NCBI GenBank assembly: GCA_000320605.2
Contig: KB445829.1
Span: 1-64,000 of the forward strand
DNA from: Gelatoporia subvermispora B
Lineage: Eukaryota; Basidiomycota; Agaricomycetes; Polyporales; Gelatoporiaceae
Direction: 5' to 3'
DNA length: 64,000 bases
Part shown: in pieces, positions 60,601 through 64,000 of the stretch
How positions within the stretch are numbered: the stretch's first letter is position 1
Layout of the letters: each line of letters starts with the position of its first letter
Translations under genes and position numbers: made by a program
Notes under the pieces: generated by a model
The model's input: the letters and a program-made list of their open reading frames with translations, nothing else
Told to the model about the DNA's origin: nothing
The model's database searches: none

Positions 60601-61371
60601 CAACGCATTCTCAAGCACGCCATGCGCCGAAGTGGCCATCTACACATGGTCAATGAAACGCTGGCACAGCTCAACCAGGGAGTAGATCCAGAGAAAGTGA
60701 TGCTGGACAAGTCAATCGGAGTCATACGAGATCGCTCAGTCGAGTGGATGTATCACGGCTATAACGCGATCAATAAGCCTGAAATCGTCTTGAAGGTGCG
60801 TGTTTTTGATAGCATTGACATTGTGTTTGACACTCACCACACTGCGACTTCTCAGGCATGGGAGATGTGTAAAGTCAAGAGTTTTTCACTCTCTTATGAA
60901 AGCCTTACGAGCCGCGAAGCACGTCAAGAGCTCAACAGGCTCGCACTCAGTGACCCCGAGTTCTATGCGGAGATAACAGGACGTGAAGTCATCAACGACA
61001 TTGCAGGGCCCCATCCCGAGGACATCATCCTCCAAGTAGGTGACTTTGAAGCCGGCACTGACGACTCCAGCCTTTCGCTTCGGACAGTCATCTCGAAGGT
61101 AGCAACTGAACCTTCTAACCCTATACCGGACCTGGCAGCGCCACCTCCAGCACCCGAAATCTCAGACGGCTTCAGCGATGAAGATCCAGACATCCCAGCT
61201 GCCACCCCAAGCCGTGAAGCAGACGACACCACAGGTCGCGAGATGTCGGCTGAAGAACCAGCACATGTAGAGCCGGAGACTTTAGGGCGTGGTCAGAGGG
61301 CCCGGAGGTCGAGTCGGCGCTACGATCCGTCCGTTTGGTGCCGGTACGATGCTGGCAGTGACGAGGAGTAG
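57620..61371 (+). CDS. Ulp1/C48 protease - DDE_1 transposase fusion protein
   Basis: Exons 57620-58837, 58907-59692, 59773-60795 and 60856-61371 stay in phase and give 1180 residues (1200 if the last, in-frame 60-nt intron is retained). Residues 220-400 form a C48 Ulp1-like domain (LSNDWLNDMHIDQQ). Its likely triad is H293 (NGNHWTFF), D310 (IGYGD) and C360 (KFSC), with the oxyanion Gln at 354. Residues about 430-520 are strongly basic and coiled (RKHRKLKRDREIARGER). Two helix-turn-helix-like stretches (GYPWSPQAIVRRLRQLNP; SDAFVRKFLKYHMRW) precede the catalytic core. The DDE/D core has D777 (NSDQTQ), D903 (IIDVWSVHRS) and D941 (FQPCDVGIQR). The tail is acidic and ends with a basic RRSSRRYD segment. 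The start at 57620 is the first ATG of the open frame, 290 bp inside the TIR. No stop interrupts it. Confidence 0.88.
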
Positions 61372-61555
61372 TTAAGGAAGTGTATCGCGCAGTACATAGA
61401 GTGTTTCTTGCGCCGCAGGCCCGAAAAAAATTGTATTTCCCAACCGTTTGTCACGGCCGGCGGGTATGGCTGTGACGCTGTTACATGTATCAGAATCCGG
61501 TGAGGATGGCCTCCGTGTTATGCGTGACCGCCGGATCGGTCGAAAAGATACAGTA

Positions 61556-62033
61556 ATACCGTCAGAGTGAAAGCGACAATGTATCTGAGCTTCCTCTCAT
61601 GCCACATAAATGTGCATGTAAAGGCACCTGAGGCACGTAGCTCAGCATGCTTGCAAAGCATTTACGCCTACCGTGGGGAACCGACTTCTCCGCGAGAATC
61701 TCGAAAAAGAAAAATTCTGATGCGGCTTCTGTGGCGTCAACAGCGGAGATGATACTAGAAGACCATGCAGTGAAATTACCGAGAAATTTCTCTCCCAGTT
61801 GTGCAGAATGCTGATGCATGACGTGCTGAAGGAAATTTCGCAGCCATCGCGAATGTCACTGGCACAAAGCGAAGGTTCAGACAACATCTCAAGGCTATAT
61901 TCGTTCTCAGGATCATATCTTACAGTCTGTAGATCGCCCAGCTCCCTCGTTGGTTATATCACTATCCCACCCACTACCTGACTGACAACCAATTTCGAAA
62001 CAGAGTCGCCCCTCACACGTGAACTCCCGATGT
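61556..62033. repeat. Duplicated spacer, right part after the transposon
   Basis: Continues the spacer cut at 56911. ATACCG, AGTGAAAGCGACAA, GCACAAAGCGAAGGTTCAGA and ATCATATCT(T/C)A align with 53775-54120 of spacer 1. Confidence 0.65.
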
Positions 62034-63310
62034 CTAGTCCTTCGCGACTTTGATGACAACCTTGCCAACGTGCTGCTGGCTCTCGACATACTCATACGCC
62101 TCGCGCGCTTCCTCAAAAGCGAACACCTTGTCCACCACGGGACGAATGCCCGTCGCAGTGATCAGGCGGTTCATGTCCTCGAACCTAAGAGCGCATGAAG
62201 TCAGCCTTCCCATGCGACGGACACGGACACTCACTGCGAGCGCGACCCGACAAGAATACCGCGAAGCGTGACGCCCTTGCCGACGGCTTGTACGGGCACA
62301 CCGCTCACGTCGCCCTGGTCGGAGATGAACCCGATCACTTGCACCCAGCCTCCGTAGCGCACCGCATTCATGCTGCGCTGGAGCGTGCCCGCGCCGCCGA
62401 TCTCGATGACCTGGTCCACGCCGCGGCCGTTCGTCTGCAGCCGAGTTCCAATGAGCGTTCTGTCAGCGTACCGTAATACGGAGCAGGAAGAGGGCAACAC
62501 GCACAAGCCGCAGTACCTCCTCGTCCCAAGCGGGTGTCTTCTTGTAGTTGACGAGGTGCGTCGCGCCGAGCTTCTGCGCGATCTTGAGCTTCTCGTCGGA
62601 AGACGAGGTCGCGATGACCGTCGCGCCGGATGCGACCGCGAGCTGAAGCGCAAAGATGGACGTGCCGCCGGTGCCCTGCACGAGCACGGTGTCGCCGCCC
62701 TTGAGCGGGACGGGGCCCATGAGCCCGTTGTACGCCGTGAGCGCCGCGCACGGCAGGGTGGACGCCTCCTCGTACGAGAGGTGCTCCGGGACGCGGACGA
62801 GGCTCTGCGGCGCCCGAAACAAATGTCAACTGTCAAGGATGCAGCACGGTGTAGGGGAGACAGGACAAACGTGGGCGGGGAGGATCTTGTACTCGGTCAG
62901 GACCCCGTCGATGGGCGCGCCGAGGCCGGTCGCCTTGATCTCCGCGTCGAAGTGCCCGAAGATGTGGTCCGTCGCGAAGTTCGCGCAGACGCGGTCGCCG
63001 ACGGCCCAGCCCCTGACGGCGTCGCCGACGGCAAGGATCTCGCCGGCCATGTCTGAGCACGGGACGGGGCTCTCCTTCTGCCCGAACGGGTACTTGTCCT
63101 TCGCGACCATGAGGTCGCGGTACTGCAGCGAGACGGCGTGGATCTTGACGAGCACCTCGGACGACTTCGGCGGAGGAACAGCTGCCTCCTGGATGGTCAG
63201 GTTGTGGAACCCGTCAACCTGGCGGATTTTCAGCTGCGGTTTGGGAGACAATATGTGAAGTCACGAACCTTGGGGAGGCGATATTCGCGGGTGGTTGTAG
63301 GAATGCCCAT
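62034..63310 (-). CDS. MDR-family oxidoreductase (quinone reductase type), copy 3 of 3
   Basis: The start at 63310 gives [14 protein letters not shown], then [146 protein letters not shown] and [12 protein letters not shown] at 62034. Its third codon positions are much richer in G/C than copies 1 and 2 and resemble the conserved genes of the window, so it is probably the least diverged descendant of the parent gene. In the motif before DMAGE it has Cys where copies 1 and 2 have Gly. Intact. Confidence 0.88.
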
Positions 63311-64000
63311 GTTGATCAGAGGTGAGTCTTCAGCTCGACGGGTGTTGTGTATGTAGCAGGGCGCACGGTGTTCTTGGAGAGATGCTGGAGCATATATACA
63401 TGGTCTGGAGTGATACAGGAGCTGTGTGAAAGTCGACGACAAAATGCTTCAAATTGGTCATGAGTATGCCTCTCGGCCTTCTCAACAATTGGGCATTCTC
63501 GCCGAGCTGGACTGACTGAGCAACATTTCTGTCCAACCCGACGTCGCCCATCCAACCCGACGCAGCCCGCCGTCGCCTCCATTCAGAACAAGTAAAGACG
63601 CGTGCGTAGCGGGAGTCGAGCATCTTGCGAGCGTGTATTTCTGGTCAGGAGATCTATAAACAGGACTTCTCTGTAGGAGTCAATATAGACAAGGCTGCAA
63701 GAAGGCTGTTCAAACGACAGTCTTGTCGATTCGGGACTAATGCGCACAATACCTCGATACTCTTCTTTTGGCGCCAATGTATGCATTGACAAGCCTGACG
63801 CCGCATGTGCCGATGGATCCGCCCTAGTGCTCACCCCACCTGAGTGCATGTGAACGAAGCAGGAGACAGGCAGCTTAACGTACCTACAAAGCGATTACGC
63901 CTACCGCAAAGAGCCTCACCCCATGCTGGCAGCTTGATATATCATGATTGACAATTGATCGCTCACGCTCGATGTATCAGGGACGCTAAGCTATCAGGCG
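63311..64000. other. Upstream flank of MDR copy 3
   Basis: Contains a TATATACATGG promoter-like motif near 63392. Segments such as GGAGTCAATATAGACAAG and ATTGACAAGCCTGACGCC resemble 53213-53250 of spacer 1, so the tandem unit seems to continue to or past the window edge. No gene seen. Confidence 0.45.

Larger units (their letters stand above)
56912..61553 (+). mobile_element. DNA transposon carrying an Ulp1-DDE fusion gene
   Basis: The 3' end (61529-61553) is a 25-bp inverted repeat whose reverse complement starts CTGTATCTTTTCGACCG. The 5' end has the same 25 bp, but split: CTG at 56912-56914, TA, then TCTTTTCGACCGATCCGGCG at 57311-57330, with a MITE between. Both ends abut TA (56910-56911 and 61554-61555), a TA target duplication as in the Tc1/mariner-pogo superfamily. 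Subterminal GTGAC motifs recur on both sides. Full length is 4642 bp, or 4248 bp without the MITE and its duplicated TA. The TIRs match perfectly and the gene is open, so insertion is probably recent. It sits in the spacer between MDR copies 2 and 3. Confidence 0.9.

Noticed and set aside
60796..60855. Extra 20 residues in the transposase read as coding
   Set aside because: The 60-nt block starts GTGCGT, ends CTCAG and interrupts the INKPEIVLK/AWEMC region that is contiguous in related transposases as I recall them. I treat it as an in-frame intron, while noting that retention would not break the frame.
1..64000. CRISPR arrays, integrases, bacterial operons or toxin-antitoxin systems
   Set aside because: No regularly spaced direct repeats with unique spacers, and every recognised gene is eukaryotic and intron-rich.

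Overview
This window is fungal nuclear DNA, most likely from an Agaricomycete (mushroom-forming basidiomycete). The evidence is dense short introns (about 48-100 nt, GT...AG), many genes interrupted by several of them, MATH-BTB proteins of the kind that expand in Agaricomycetes, a basidiomycete-type CHO2 and SET5, and a DDE transposon with TA target duplications. No bacterial or viral gene was seen. Species is not assigned.

Layout. 0-3 kb: a GC-rich minisatellite, then a decayed strip with a MATH-domain pseudogene, an inverted-repeat MITE and an alpha/beta-hydrolase pseudogene. 3.5-10 kb: FES1 (Hsp70 nucleotide exchange factor) and two multi-pass membrane proteins. 10-14.9 kb: no gene seen. 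14.9-22.9 kb: a conserved block with ornithine aminotransferase, a PFA3-type DHHC palmitoyltransferase, the NEDD8 ligase DCN1 and an Rpp14/Pop5-type RNase P/MRP subunit. 22.9-33.1 kb: mostly non-coding, with one proline-rich membrane protein. 33.1-42.3 kb: a second conserved block with MPP6, tRNA-Arg(CCT), an ALKBH6-like dioxygenase, CHO2 and SET5.

42.5-64 kb is a recently rearranged accessory region. It has two MATH-BTB genes (one with an in-frame stop), an alpha/beta hydrolase, a chimeric BTB/hydrolase remnant, and three tandem minus-strand medium-chain dehydrogenase/reductase (MDR) genes whose spacers carry BTB C-terminal fragments. The decayed strip at 0-3 kb appears to be an inverted relic of the hydrolase/MATH-BTB pair about 45 kb away.

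The most striking object is a 4.6-kb DNA transposon at 56912-61553. It has 25-bp terminal inverted repeats and TA target duplications, and one spliced gene joining an Ulp1/C48 SUMO-type cysteine protease to a pogo/DDE_1-type transposase. A 392-bp MITE with its own TA duplication has inserted five bases from the outer tip of its 5' inverted repeat. The conserved genes are unrelated housekeeping functions (chaperone, arginine catabolism, lipid methylation, RNA processing, chromatin). I see no pathway linking them.
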